A stretch of DNA of 64,000 bases from Pararhizobium gei (GTDB lineage: Bacteria > Pseudomonadota > Alphaproteobacteria > Rhizobiales > Rhizobiaceae). Under the pieces are notes generated by a model. That model made no database searches and was not told where the DNA came from. It saw nothing but the letters and a program-made list of their open reading frames with translations. This document shows positions 36,608 to 46,147 of this stretch, one piece after another; positions within the stretch are counted from its first letter, which is position 1; the number at the start of each line of letters is the position of its first letter. A program made the position numbers and the translations under genes. The stretch spans positions 4,206,501 to 4,270,500 of the forward strand of contig NZ_CP119409.1 in the NCBI RefSeq assembly GCF_029223885.1, written 5' to 3'.

Positions 36608-38686
36608 TTATTCCGGATGAAAAAGCATCAAACTGCGCGGCGGCATTTCGATGACGCCGTCCTGTATGCGATCCTGACCGCTATCGGCGGTCATCAGCAC
36701 CAATTTCCAAGCTCCGGACGCCAACTCGGGCATGACGAATGGCACAGGCCCTTCATGAGGGTTGAAAAGCAGCAACAGCTCCGGCCAGACATGATCGACA
36801 GTCTTCAAATCGTCCCGTGACAGCCGGACGCCGATCGTCGTGCTTCCGCCATCGGCCCATTGCTCGGGGGTCTGCTCGCCGCCGCCGGGATTGAGCCACG
36901 TGACGATCATGCCGTCCCGCCAGTTTTCCCGCCGCAGCAGCGGCTGCTCCGCTCTCAGGTGAATAAGCGTGCGCACGAATTCCCGCAGCGCATCTGCGCT
37001 GGGCGGCAGGTTTTCCCAATGGACCCAGCTGATCTCGCTGTCCTGACAATAGCCATTATTGTTACCGAGCTGGCTGCGCCCGAACTCATCGCCGGCCAGG
37101 ATAAGCGGCGTCCCGTGCGAGAGCAGCAATGTCGCCAGGAGATTGCGTTTTTGCCGGTCACGGACAGCGTTGATGCCCTCGTCGTCCGTTGGTCCCTCCG
37201 CACCGTAGTTGAAGCTACGGTTGTCGTTGTGACCATCCTTGTTGTCTTCTCCATTCGCCTCGTTGTGCTTGTCATTGTACGAAACAAGGTCGTTGAGCGT
37301 GAAACCGTCATGGGCGGTGACAAAATTGACGCTGGCCCAAGGCCGCCGGCCGCGCTGGTCGTAAAGATCACCGGAGCCCAGAAGACGGGCGGCGAAATCC
37401 GGCGCCGTGCCGTCCGTGTCTTTCCAGTAGTCGCGCACCGTATCCCTGTATTTGTCGTTCCACTCGGCCCAGCCTGGCGGAAAGCCACCCACCTGATAGC
37501 CGCCTGGACCGATGTCCCAAGGCTCGCCGACAAGCTTGACCTTTGCGAGCACCGGATCCTGGGTCACGGCGTCAAAAAAACCGCCGCGCTCGTCGAAACC
37601 TTCCGGCTCCCGCCCCAGAATAGTGCCGAGGTCGAAGCGGAACCCATCGATATGCATGTCCTCGACCCAGTAGCGCAACGAATCCGTGACCATCTGCAGA
37701 ACGCGGGGATGCGACGTGTTGACGGTATTTCCAGTGCCGGTATCGTTGATGTAATACCGGTGGTCGGTCGGCAGGGTGCGATAATAGGAGAAATTGTCGA
37801 TACCCTTGAAGGACAGCGTCGGACCAAGCTCATTGCCTTCGGCGGTATGATTATACACCACGTCCAGGATAACCTCGATCCCGCCATCATGAAGAGCGCG
37901 AACCATGTCGCGAAATCCGTCCATCTTCCGAGGACCATAATAGCGCGACGCCGGTGCGAAGAAACCCAGACTGTTATAGCCCCAATAGTTCTTCAGTCCA
38001 CGATCGAGCAAATGGCTGTCGTCGGGGAAATAATGCATCGGCAGCAGTTCGACTGAGGTTATGCCGAGGCTTTTCAGATAATCGACAATCGCCTTGTCGC
38101 CGAGACCCTCGAAGGTGCCGCGCAGATTTTCCGGCACCGCCGGATGCAGCTGGGTGAATCCCTTGACGTGCGTTTCGTAAAAAATCGTTCTCGACCAAGG
38201 AATTGATGGCGGTCTGTCGCCTTGCCAATCATAGGAAGTGGAATCGACAACCCGGCATTTCGGCATGCCGGGAGCACTGTCCGTGGTGTCGAAGGACAGA
38301 TCTTTTTCCGCGCTGTCGAGCACATATCCGAAATTTGCCTGGGACCAGGAAACGTCGCCGGCCAATTCTCGCGCATAGGGGTCGATCAGAAGCTTGTTTG
38401 CGTTGAAACGGTGCCCACTTGCCGGATCGAAGGGTCCGTGGACACGATAGCCATAAAGTGCGCCGGGTTTCAGATCCGGGACGTAGCAGTGCCAGACCTC
38501 GTTTGTATATTCCGGCATTTCGATGCGCGCAGTTTCTATTGAGCCCGTCTCATCGAAAAGACACAACTCAACCCGCTCGGCATGTGCGGAAAACAGAGCA
38601 AAATTTACGCCATCCTTGTCGGGCACAGCGCCCAATTTATGCCAAGTGCCCGCTTCGACTTCGTATTGCCTTACCTTGGCATCCAT
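36608..38686 (-). CDS. glgX: Glycogen debranching enzyme (isoamylase type)
   Basis: A 692-residue GH13 protein. An N-terminal CBM48 domain (GVNFALFSAHAERVELCLFD) covers about residues 25-120, followed by the catalytic barrel with DVVYNHTAEG, nucleophile region DGFRFDLGTILG, acid/base KLVGEPWDIG and transition-state Asp in NFVTAHDG. It cleaves alpha-1,6 branches of glycogen limit dextrin. The start at 38686 (MDAKVRQYEVEAG) is the first ATG after the promoter; a TTG eight codons earlier is less likely. Convergent with glgA, 31 bases apart. Confidence 0.93.
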   Translation of the reverse strand: MDAKVRQYEVEAGTWHKLGAVPDKDGVNFALFSAHAERVELCLFDETGSIETARIEMPEYTNEVWHCYVPDLKPGALYGYRVHGPFDPASGHRFNANKLLIDPYARELAGDVSWSQANFGYVLDSAEKDLSFDTTDSAPGMPKCRVVDSTSYDWQGDRPPSIPWSRTIFYETHVKGFTQLHPAVPENLRGTFEGLGDKAIVDYLKSLGITSVELLPMHYFPDDSHLLDRGLKNYWGYNSLGFFAPASRYYGPRKMDGFRDMVRALHDGGIEVILDVVYNHTAEGNELGPTLSFKGIDNFSYYRTLPTDHRYYINDTGTGNTVNTSHPRVLQMVTDSLRYWVEDMHIDGFRFDLGTILGREPEGFDERGGFFDAVTQDPVLAKVKLVGEPWDIGPGGYQVGGFPPGWAEWNDKYRDTVRDYWKDTDGTAPDFAARLLGSGDLYDQRGRRPWASVNFVTAHDGFTLNDLVSYNDKHNEANGEDNKDGHNDNRSFNYGAEGPTDDEGINAVRDRQKRNLLATLLLSHGTPLILAGDEFGRSQLGNNNGYCQDSEISWVHWENLPPSADALREFVRTLIHLRAEQPLLRRENWRDGMIVTWLNPGGGEQTPEQWADGGSTTIGVRLSRDDLKTVDHVWPELLLLFNPHEGPVPFVMPELASGAWKLVLMTADSGQDRIQDGVIEMPPRSLMLFHPE

Positions 38687-38828
38687 CTTTAACCCACCCT
38701 CAAAACACAACCTTCATTAATTGTGCAGTGCGTCAATTGTTCCATAGCAAGTCGTGATGCGCAAAAAATAAGGGTTTGTCCGGCCAGTGATGAAAAAAAC
38801 GCGACATCGCTCCAACCCCGCATACGAC

Positions 38829-38861
38829 AAAAAGGCCCCTTCCTTGCATTGAAGAGGCCTT
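38829..38861 (-). terminator. Terminator of the DUF6481 gene
   Basis: On the minus strand AAGGCCTCTTC (from 38861 to 38851) pairs with GAAGGGGCCTT (38842 to 38832), with one G-T pair, followed by a short T-run. It lies 29 bases past the DUF6481 stop. Confidence 0.75.
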
Positions 38862-38889
38862 AAAACAGTTGGTTCGCTCTGCGAAATGT

Positions 38890-39270
38890 CTAGCGCTGAC
38901 GCGCCTTACGAGCAGCGTAACGACGGTCTCGTTCCGCCTTGCGTTCGGCTTCGTCCGCTATGACCCGGGAGATGCGATCGCGCTCCGCGCCTTCGCGTGC
39001 GACGGCCTCCGCCTTGGCCTCTGCCTCCGCCGCAGCGGTCAGGGCAGCAGCTTCGGCCAGTTGCCTGTCATGCTCTTCCTGCTTCGCCCGCTCCCGCTCG
39101 GCGCGACGGGCTTCGCGCGCCGCAGCGTTTGCCTGGCGTTCAGCAAGCTTGGACGCCAGTTCCGGATCGTCCGGCTTCGGCGCCGAGGCAAACTTCTTCA
39201 GGAGCTGCTGCTTGGCTTCGGCCGCAGCCTTGCGCCGATCGGCAAAGCCATTATCGGATGCGTGTCTCAA
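38890..39270 (-). CDS. DUF6481 family protein
   Basis: A 126-residue, highly charged, alanine/arginine/glutamate-rich protein (RREARRAERERAKQEEHDRQL-like composition near 50-70) that should be almost all alpha-helix or coiled coil. It matches small alphaproteobacterial DUF6481 proteins of unknown function. It starts at a TTG (39270) with AAGGACGACGAAGA upstream, and the N-terminus (MRHASDNGFADRRKAAAEAK) fits the family. It shares a neighbourhood with cspA, as seen elsewhere, hinting at a stress or RNA-linked role. Confidence 0.8.
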   Translation of the reverse strand: MRHASDNGFADRRKAAAEAKQQLLKKFASAPKPDDPELASKLAERQANAAAREARRAERERAKQEEHDRQLAEAAALTAAAEAEAKAEAVAREGAERDRISRVIADEAERKAERDRRYAARKARQR

Positions 39271-39461
39271 TCTTCGTCGTCCTTGTTCGGTAGATTATCG
39301 TTTATGCCGGCCCATTGCCGGAAATGGAGCCAGCCCAAGGCCATCTCCACCGCTATTTCGCATTTTGCGCTTTATCAAGATAGGGGGAAGCTTAAAAAAA
39401 GAAAGCCCTGCTGGTGTCCCGCCGAAACCATATTGCACCGTCTCGGGAGATAGCAACCTGA

Positions 39462-39719
39462 TCAGCGCTTGGTACGTTTGCGCACAACAGGAATAGCTGC
39501 AGGCGCGGCGGCCTCTCTCTCGAGGCGCAACTCCCGCAGCCTCAATGTTTTTTCGTCACGCGCAGCAGCGACATCGTCGATTTCGGAAATAGTCCGGTTG
39601 CGGGCCATGAATTGCGTTTGCGTTCTGCTGAAAGCCGATTCCGCCTGTTCGCGGGCTTTCACTGAATTCTCGGTCAAAATGACATCCTGATGTTGGCGCA
39701 GGCCCATTTCTCGGATCAT
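39462..39719 (-). CDS. Small charged protein of unknown function
   Basis: An 85-residue protein starting MIREMGLRQHQDVILTENS, helical and basic, ending in PVVRKRTKR. I recognise no named family. An upstream TTG at 39755 would lie inside the cspA terminator T-run, so the ATG at 39719 is preferred even though no good ribosome site is visible. It follows cspA on the same strand. Confidence 0.55.
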   Translation of the reverse strand: MIREMGLRQHQDVILTENSVKAREQAESAFSRTQTQFMARNRTISEIDDVAAARDEKTLRLRELRLEREAAAPAAIPVVRKRTKR

Positions 39720-39751
39720 CCGTAAACGGCGGCGCGCGTTTGGCTGAGAGG

Positions 39752-39784
39752 CCAAAAAAAAGGCCAGGCTTTAGGCCTGACCTT
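39752..39784 (-). terminator. Terminator of cspA
   Basis: On the minus strand GGTCAGGCC-TAAA-GCCTGGCC forms a hairpin followed by TTTTTTTT, about 70 bases past the cspA stop. The stem and long T-run make it a confident intrinsic terminator. Confidence 0.85.
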
Positions 39785-39851
39785 CGATTGGAATACGCCT
39801 CTTCAACGATGCCAGTACATCCGTGGTCACCGGCGAGGCGTCATCCGATTT

Positions 39852-40061
39852 TTAAGCAGCCTGGAGCTGGCAAGCGGACATTTTGCCCGACTTGTTATCG
39901 CGTTCCATTTCGTAGCCGATCTTCTGGCCTTCGACGATTTCGCGCATTCCGGCGCGCTCTACAGCAGAGATGTGAACGAACACGTCCGCGCCGCCGTTGT
40001 CAGGCTGAATGAAGCCGAAGCCTTTGGTGGAATTGAACCATTTTACTGTGCCAGTGGTCAT
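39852..40061 (-). CDS. Cold-shock protein, CspA family
   Basis: A 69-residue OB-fold nucleic-acid-binding protein with RNP1 KGFGFIQP and RNP2 VFVHISAVE, the full family pattern. It acts as an RNA chaperone at low temperature or on growth changes. Start [10 protein letters not shown] at 40061; AAAGGGTTCG precedes it on the minus strand. A long upstream region (from 40062) fits a structured cold-shock leader. Confidence 0.95.
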   Translation of the reverse strand: MTTGTVKWFNSTKGFGFIQPDNGGADVFVHISAVERAGMREIVEGQKIGYEMERDNKSGKMSACQLQAA

Positions 40062-40443
40062 AACGAACCCTTTCAATAGCAACATATATCCGCCACCGTG
40101 CGACGCACAGTGGCTACTTTATTTCGATTTTTGAAGGGAAGTTCGTCAGAGACGCGTCAAGCGCGGGCAGAAACAAATATCAGTCAAACAACTATCGATG
40201 ACAGTCTTATAGTTTCCAATGCCCTGGGTGTCAACCTTTAGTTTTCTGAGCATTCAAAAACCAACATCGGTTGTATTCCTATTCGTTTCCCGCATGCGAC
40301 GGCTGCATGATTGAACGAAACACAAGGTTTGTTCACGATTTGGAGACAATGCGTCTATTGCCACGCATCTATCGCAACGGCCCGGACGGACACATTTAGA
40401 AAGCGAAGGCAACGTCCGGCAACCGGATGGAAAGGATCAGATC
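40062..40443. other. 382-base gap between cspA and the dioxygenase gene
   Basis: It must hold the leftward cspA promoter with its 5' leader and the rightward promoter for the dioxygenase operon. AT-rich stretches lie at 40170-40300. I saw no clear dyad for an MhqR-like repressor and no coding frame with support. Confidence 0.4.
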
Positions 40444-41376
40444 ATGCTCACCCAGATCAAGGGATTGCACCACGTCACATCGATGGCAGCGAGCGCCCGC
40501 ACGAACAACCAGTTTTTTACCGACACGCTCGGTTTGCGGCGCGTCAAGAAAACCGTCAATTTCGATTCGCCCGACGTTTATCATCTTTATTATGGCGACG
40601 AGACGGGCACCGCCGGCACGGTCATGACTTATTTTCCTTTTCCGCATATGGGCCGTGGACGGCCGGGCACCGGTGAGGTGGGCACGACCGTCTTTTCTGT
40701 TCCTGAAGGTTCGCTCGGGTTCTGGAGCGACCGGCTGGCGCAACGGGGCATAACGGGCCTCAAGGCGGAAGAGACCTTTGGCGAGAAGCGCCTGAACTTC
40801 GCGGGGCCGGACGGCGACGGGTTTGCCCTGGTGGAAGTGCGTAACGACGCGCGTCCCGCCTGGACCGAAAACGGCGTGTCCGAAGATTATGCGATCCGCG
40901 GCTTCCATTCCGTTGCCATGCGTCTGCGCGACCAAGGCGCGACTGCCGAGCTGTTGAAGTTCATGGGCTATGACACCCTCGACAGCAAAGACGGCGTGAC
41001 GCGGCTTATCGTGCCGAAGGGGAATGGTGCAGGGCTGATAGACCTCGAAACCATGCCCAATATCCAGCGCGGGCTTCAGGGCGCCGGCTCGGTTCACCAC
41101 GTCGCCTTTTCGGTCGAAAACCGTGAAAAGCAGCTGGAGGTCCGCAAGGCCTTGATGGACACCGGCTATCAGGTGACCCCGGTCATCGACCGCGATTATT
41201 TCTGGGCGATCTATTTCCGGACCCCCGGCGGCGTCCTGTTCGAGATCGCCACCAACGAGCCGGGTTTCGATCGCGACGAAGATACGGCCCATCTCGGCGA
41301 GGCGCTGAAGCTGCCGCAGCAGCACAAGCATCTGCGGCCGATCCTGGAACAGCAACTCGAAAAGCTGGACGGCTGA
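40444..41376 (+). CDS. Ring-cleaving dioxygenase, VOC/glyoxalase fold (MhqO-like)
   Basis: A 310-residue protein with two vicinal-oxygen-chelate modules. Metal ligands appear as GLHHVTSMA (His9/His10 region), RGFHSVAMR, SVHHVAFSV and a terminal LFEIATNEPGF glutamate. MhqO/LinE-type enzymes open hydroquinone or catechol rings and are induced by quinones. The next gene, 11 bases on, is an MhqD-type hydrolase, the same pairing as in the Bacillus methylhydroquinone stress response. The ribosome site is GAAAGGATC. The substrate is inferred only from family and pairing. Confidence 0.85.
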   Translation: MLTQIKGLHHVTSMAASARTNNQFFTDTLGLRRVKKTVNFDSPDVYHLYYGDETGTAGTVMTYFPFPHMGRGRPGTGEVGTTVFSVPEGSLGFWSDRLAQRGITGLKAEETFGEKRLNFAGPDGDGFALVEVRNDARPAWTENGVSEDYAIRGFHSVAMRLRDQGATAELLKFMGYDTLDSKDGVTRLIVPKGNGAGLIDLETMPNIQRGLQGAGSVHHVAFSVENREKQLEVRKALMDTGYQVTPVIDRDYFWAIYFRTPGGVLFEIATNEPGFDRDEDTAHLGEALKLPQQHKHLRPILEQQLEKLDG

Positions 41377-41387
41377 GGAGCACTGCA

Positions 41388-41987
41388 ATGGTTGAGTATG
41401 GATATGTACATCGTTTGAAGGCCGGCACCCCGGGACATGCGATCTTCTTCGTCTTTCACGGAACGGGCGGCGACGAACGGCAATTTTTCGACTTCGGCAG
41501 CAATTTGCTGCCCGAAGCTACGATTGTCTCACCGCGAGGGGACGTTTCGGAGCATGGCGCGGCGCGGTTCTTCCGGCGCACCGCCGAAGGCGTATACGAT
41601 ATGGCGGACCTTGCCCGGGCAACGGAGAAGATGGCGGAGTTTATCGAGGCACTCGCGCATGAACACCAGGCAACCGAGGTGATCGGTCTTGGATTTTCGA
41701 ACGGTGCCAATATTCTGGCAAATCTGCTGATCGAAAAGAATCTGTTCGACAAAGCGGTTCTCCTGCATCCGCTCATCCCGTTCGCGCCGAAGGACAACGC
41801 TGCGCTGGCAGGCAGAAAAATCCTGATTACCGCCGGCCAGCGGGATCCGATCTGCCCGGCGCCGCTCACCCAGGCGCTCGCCGACTATTTTGCCGCGCAG
41901 CACGCCGTCGTGGACCTGGAATGGCACACCGGCGGCCACGATATCCGCCAGAATGAAATCGAGGCAGTGCAACGCTTCGTCGGTTGA
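41388..41987 (+). CDS. Alpha/beta hydrolase, carboxylesterase/phospholipase type (MhqD-like)
   Basis: A 199-residue serine hydrolase: oxyanion region FVFHGTGGDERQFF, nucleophile elbow GLGFSNGAN (serine about residue 103), aspartate in TAGQRDPICP and histidine in HTGGHDIR. It probably hydrolyses ring-fission or quinone-adduct products in the cytoplasm as partner of the preceding dioxygenase. The gene begins 11 bases after it with GAGGAG and ends at a strong bidirectional hairpin. Confidence 0.88.
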   Translation: MVEYGYVHRLKAGTPGHAIFFVFHGTGGDERQFFDFGSNLLPEATIVSPRGDVSEHGAARFFRRTAEGVYDMADLARATEKMAEFIEALAHEHQATEVIGLGFSNGANILANLLIEKNLFDKAVLLHPLIPFAPKDNAALAGRKILITAGQRDPICPAPLTQALADYFAAQHAVVDLEWHTGGHDIRQNEIEAVQRFVG

Positions 41988-41990
41988 TCC

Positions 41991-42026
41991 ACACGCCTCT
42001 TCTCCCGGCATCGAGAAGAGGCGTGT
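41991..42026. terminator. Bidirectional hairpin between mhqD-like gene and ggt
   Basis: ACACGCCTCTTCTC (41991-42004) pairs perfectly with GAGAAGAGGCGTGT (42013-42026), 14 bp, in the convergent gap. T-tracts are poor, yet placement between converging genes fits a shared terminator. Confidence 0.65.
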
Positions 42027-42059
42027 CGTCGCATGAATGCGCGACGTAGTGGCTGGCCT

Positions 42060-43805
<1,746 letters not shown>

Positions 43806-43922
43806 GATCGGGGTCCCGGTTCCGGTTTTTCGGATGTTTCATCTTCGCCGAGATTGTCCGCCAATACCATCGGCTATTTTGAATTTTGAGCGGCGGAGAT
43901 GCCAGTGCGCGACTGCAGAGCC

Positions 43923-45149
43923 CTATCGGGTCGTAGGCGAATGCGACGCGAGCCACTCCACAAGACCAAGGGCCGCAGCACGGCCCGTGGCAAAACAGGC
44001 CGTGAGCAGGTAGCCGCCCGTCGGCGCCTCCCAGTCCAGCATTTCTCCGGCGGCGAAGACACCTGGCAGAGCCTTCATCATGAAGCGATCGTCAAGCGCC
44101 GTGAAACGAATGCCCCCTGCAGACGATATCGCCTCGGCGATCGGCCGGGGTGACACCAACGGGATGGGAAGGCCCTTGATCAGCATGGCGACTGCCTCGG
44201 GGCGGAGCTGGGCAGCCTCCGGAACGATTTCCCGCAGCAAAGCCGCTTTCACGCCTTCAAGGCCGGCGGCCTTGCGCAGGCGTGTCGCCAGGCTTGCCTT
44301 GCCGCCCTGCCGCGCAAAATCCTGTGCCAGACGCGCCGCATCCCTGCCCGGAACAAGATCGACGACAAGATCGGCGGCCTGTCCGAGCTCAAGCCTGTCG
44401 CGCAAGGCCGCAGCATGGGCATAGACGAGACTGCCTTCGATGCCATGGCGGGTGACGACGAATTCGCCGGAAAAACTGCCGGCTTCCGACGTGACCTTGA
44501 CGGATTTGAGCGGCGCACCGGCAAAGCGGTCTTTGAAAACCGTACTCCAACCGACGTCAAAGCCGCAATTTGCCGGCCGCAAGGGTGCTATATCGACGCC
44601 ATTGCACGTCAGAATGCCTGACCATTCTCCGTCCGAGCCAAGCCGCGGCCAGCTGGCGCCGCCAAGCGACAGCAGCACGGCGTCGCACGAGACCTGCAGG
44701 CTGCCACCAGGGGTATCGAAGACGAGGTGGGATCCGTCAAGGCCGGTCCACCGGTGACGTGACCGGAAATTGACGCCCCGGCTTTCCAATCGGCGCAGCC
44801 AGGCGCGCAGCAGCGGCGAGGCCTTCATGGCGATCGGGAAAACCCGGCCTGACGTCCCGACGAATGTCTCCGTTCCAAGGCCGAACGCCCAGGCCCTCAC
44901 ATCGTCGGGGGTGAAGCCTTCGAGCGCCGAGCGGAGATTGGCGGTGGCTGCGCCGAACCGCGTGGCAAAGCGTGAATAATCTTCCGAATGCGTGATGTTC
45001 AGCCCGGACTTGCCCGCCAACAGAAATTTGCGGCCGAAGGTCGGCATGGCGTCATAGATCGTGACGGCATGGCCGGACTGTGACAGGGTCTCTGCCGCCA
45101 TGAGCCCGGCGGGACCACCGCCGATGATCGCGATCTGCTTTCCAGTCAT
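43923..45149 (-). CDS. NAD(P)/FAD-dependent flavoprotein, TIGR03862 / HI0933-like family
   Basis: A 408-residue flavoprotein. The FAD Rossmann motif IAIIGGGPAGLMAAETLS lies at about 6-23, followed by the family block FGRKFLLAGKSGLNIT, LSLGGASWPRLGSDG, and the late FAAGEMLDWEAPTGGYLLTAC. These match the YhiN/HI0933-like oxidoreductases of unknown substrate. The start at 45149 (MTGKQIAIIGGG) sits right before the FAD motif; the longer upstream frame crosses the divergent promoter. It is divergent from the SDR gene. Confidence 0.85.
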   Translation of the reverse strand: MTGKQIAIIGGGPAGLMAAETLSQSGHAVTIYDAMPTFGRKFLLAGKSGLNITHSEDYSRFATRFGAATANLRSALEGFTPDDVRAWAFGLGTETFVGTSGRVFPIAMKASPLLRAWLRRLESRGVNFRSRHRWTGLDGSHLVFDTPGGSLQVSCDAVLLSLGGASWPRLGSDGEWSGILTCNGVDIAPLRPANCGFDVGWSTVFKDRFAGAPLKSVKVTSEAGSFSGEFVVTRHGIEGSLVYAHAAALRDRLELGQAADLVVDLVPGRDAARLAQDFARQGGKASLATRLRKAAGLEGVKAALLREIVPEAAQLRPEAVAMLIKGLPIPLVSPRPIAEAISSAGGIRFTALDDRFMMKALPGVFAAGEMLDWEAPTGGYLLTACFATGRAAALGLVEWLASHSPTTR

Positions 45150-45320
45150 AAGTCCGTGCCATATCGGTTTCGGATTATTGTCTTGCGACCTCCGCAGCAT
45201 TTGCGCAAGTGCCGGATGACATGCGAAGGCTTTGTCGGTGTGATCATCGACAGGATGGCTGGAAAGCCAAGCTTTCGCGCCTATGTTCATCGCCGACACG
45301 GATAAGGAGAGGGCAAGGCA

Positions 45321-46115
45321 ATGGCGAACGGACAAAACATGTGGCATGGCGTGAAAATCGCGGACCTTGAAGGCAAGGCCGTGCTGATTACCGGCGCCTC
45401 CACAGGAATCGGGGCGGCACTTGCGAGGGCCTTCGCCGCGCAGGGCGCAAGCGTTGCCATCCATTACAACGAGAGTGTCGATGCTGCAGGCCGGCTGCTG
45501 GCGGAGGTCGAAGATGCCGGCGGCAAGGCGATGCTGGTTCAAGGGGATGTCTCCGCTGAAGGCGAAACGGAACGCGTGGTTGAGGACGCCGCCCGTCATT
45601 TCGGACGGCTCGATGGTCTGATCAACAATGCCGGCGGCATGCTCGGCCGACTGGCGACCGCTGAGATGACCGACGCACACTATCAAAAGGTCATGGACCT
45701 CAACGGCCGCTCGGTTCTCGCCGCGGCGAGGGCGGCGCATCCCTGGTTGCGCAAGCAGGGTGGCTTCATCATCAACACGACCTCGATTGCAGCCCGCAAC
45801 GGCGGCGGCAACGGCGCAATTCTCTATGCTGCTGCCAAAGGCTTCGTGTCCACGATCACCCGCGGCCATGCCAAGGAGTTTGTCGGAGACAATATCCGCG
45901 TCAACGCGGTGGCCCCGGGGATCATTTCGACCCCCTTCCACGACCGCTACACCGATCGGGATATGCTCGAGGCCCAGCGGAAAACGGTGCCGATGGCACG
46001 CGTCGGATCACCTGACGACTGTGTCGGAGCCTATCTCTTCCTCGCTTCGCCAAGCCTTTCCGGATACATCACCGGCCAGATCATCGAGGTCAATGGCGGC
46101 CAGCTCATGCCGTGA
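45321..46115 (+). CDS. Short-chain dehydrogenase/reductase
   Basis: A 264-residue SDR: cofactor loop TGASTGIGAALA at 25-36, NNAG at about 107, active-site Ser in INTTSIAAR and YAAAK with tyrosine and lysine near 173-177, then the C-terminal GYITGQIIEVNGGQ. Classical NAD(P)H oxidoreductase of unknown substrate, FabG-like. The ATG follows AAGGAGAGGGCAAGGCA. No cotranscribed partner is visible; a convergent hybrid kinase gene lies 32 bases beyond. Confidence 0.9.
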   Translation: MANGQNMWHGVKIADLEGKAVLITGASTGIGAALARAFAAQGASVAIHYNESVDAAGRLLAEVEDAGGKAMLVQGDVSAEGETERVVEDAARHFGRLDGLINNAGGMLGRLATAEMTDAHYQKVMDLNGRSVLAAARAAHPWLRKQGGFIINTTSIAARNGGGNGAILYAAAKGFVSTITRGHAKEFVGDNIRVNAVAPGIISTPFHDRYTDRDMLEAQRKTVPMARVGSPDDCVGAYLFLASPSLSGYITGQIIEVNGGQLMP

Positions 46116-46147
46116 TCCATAGATTCGTTGCTGTGCTCGATCGAGGT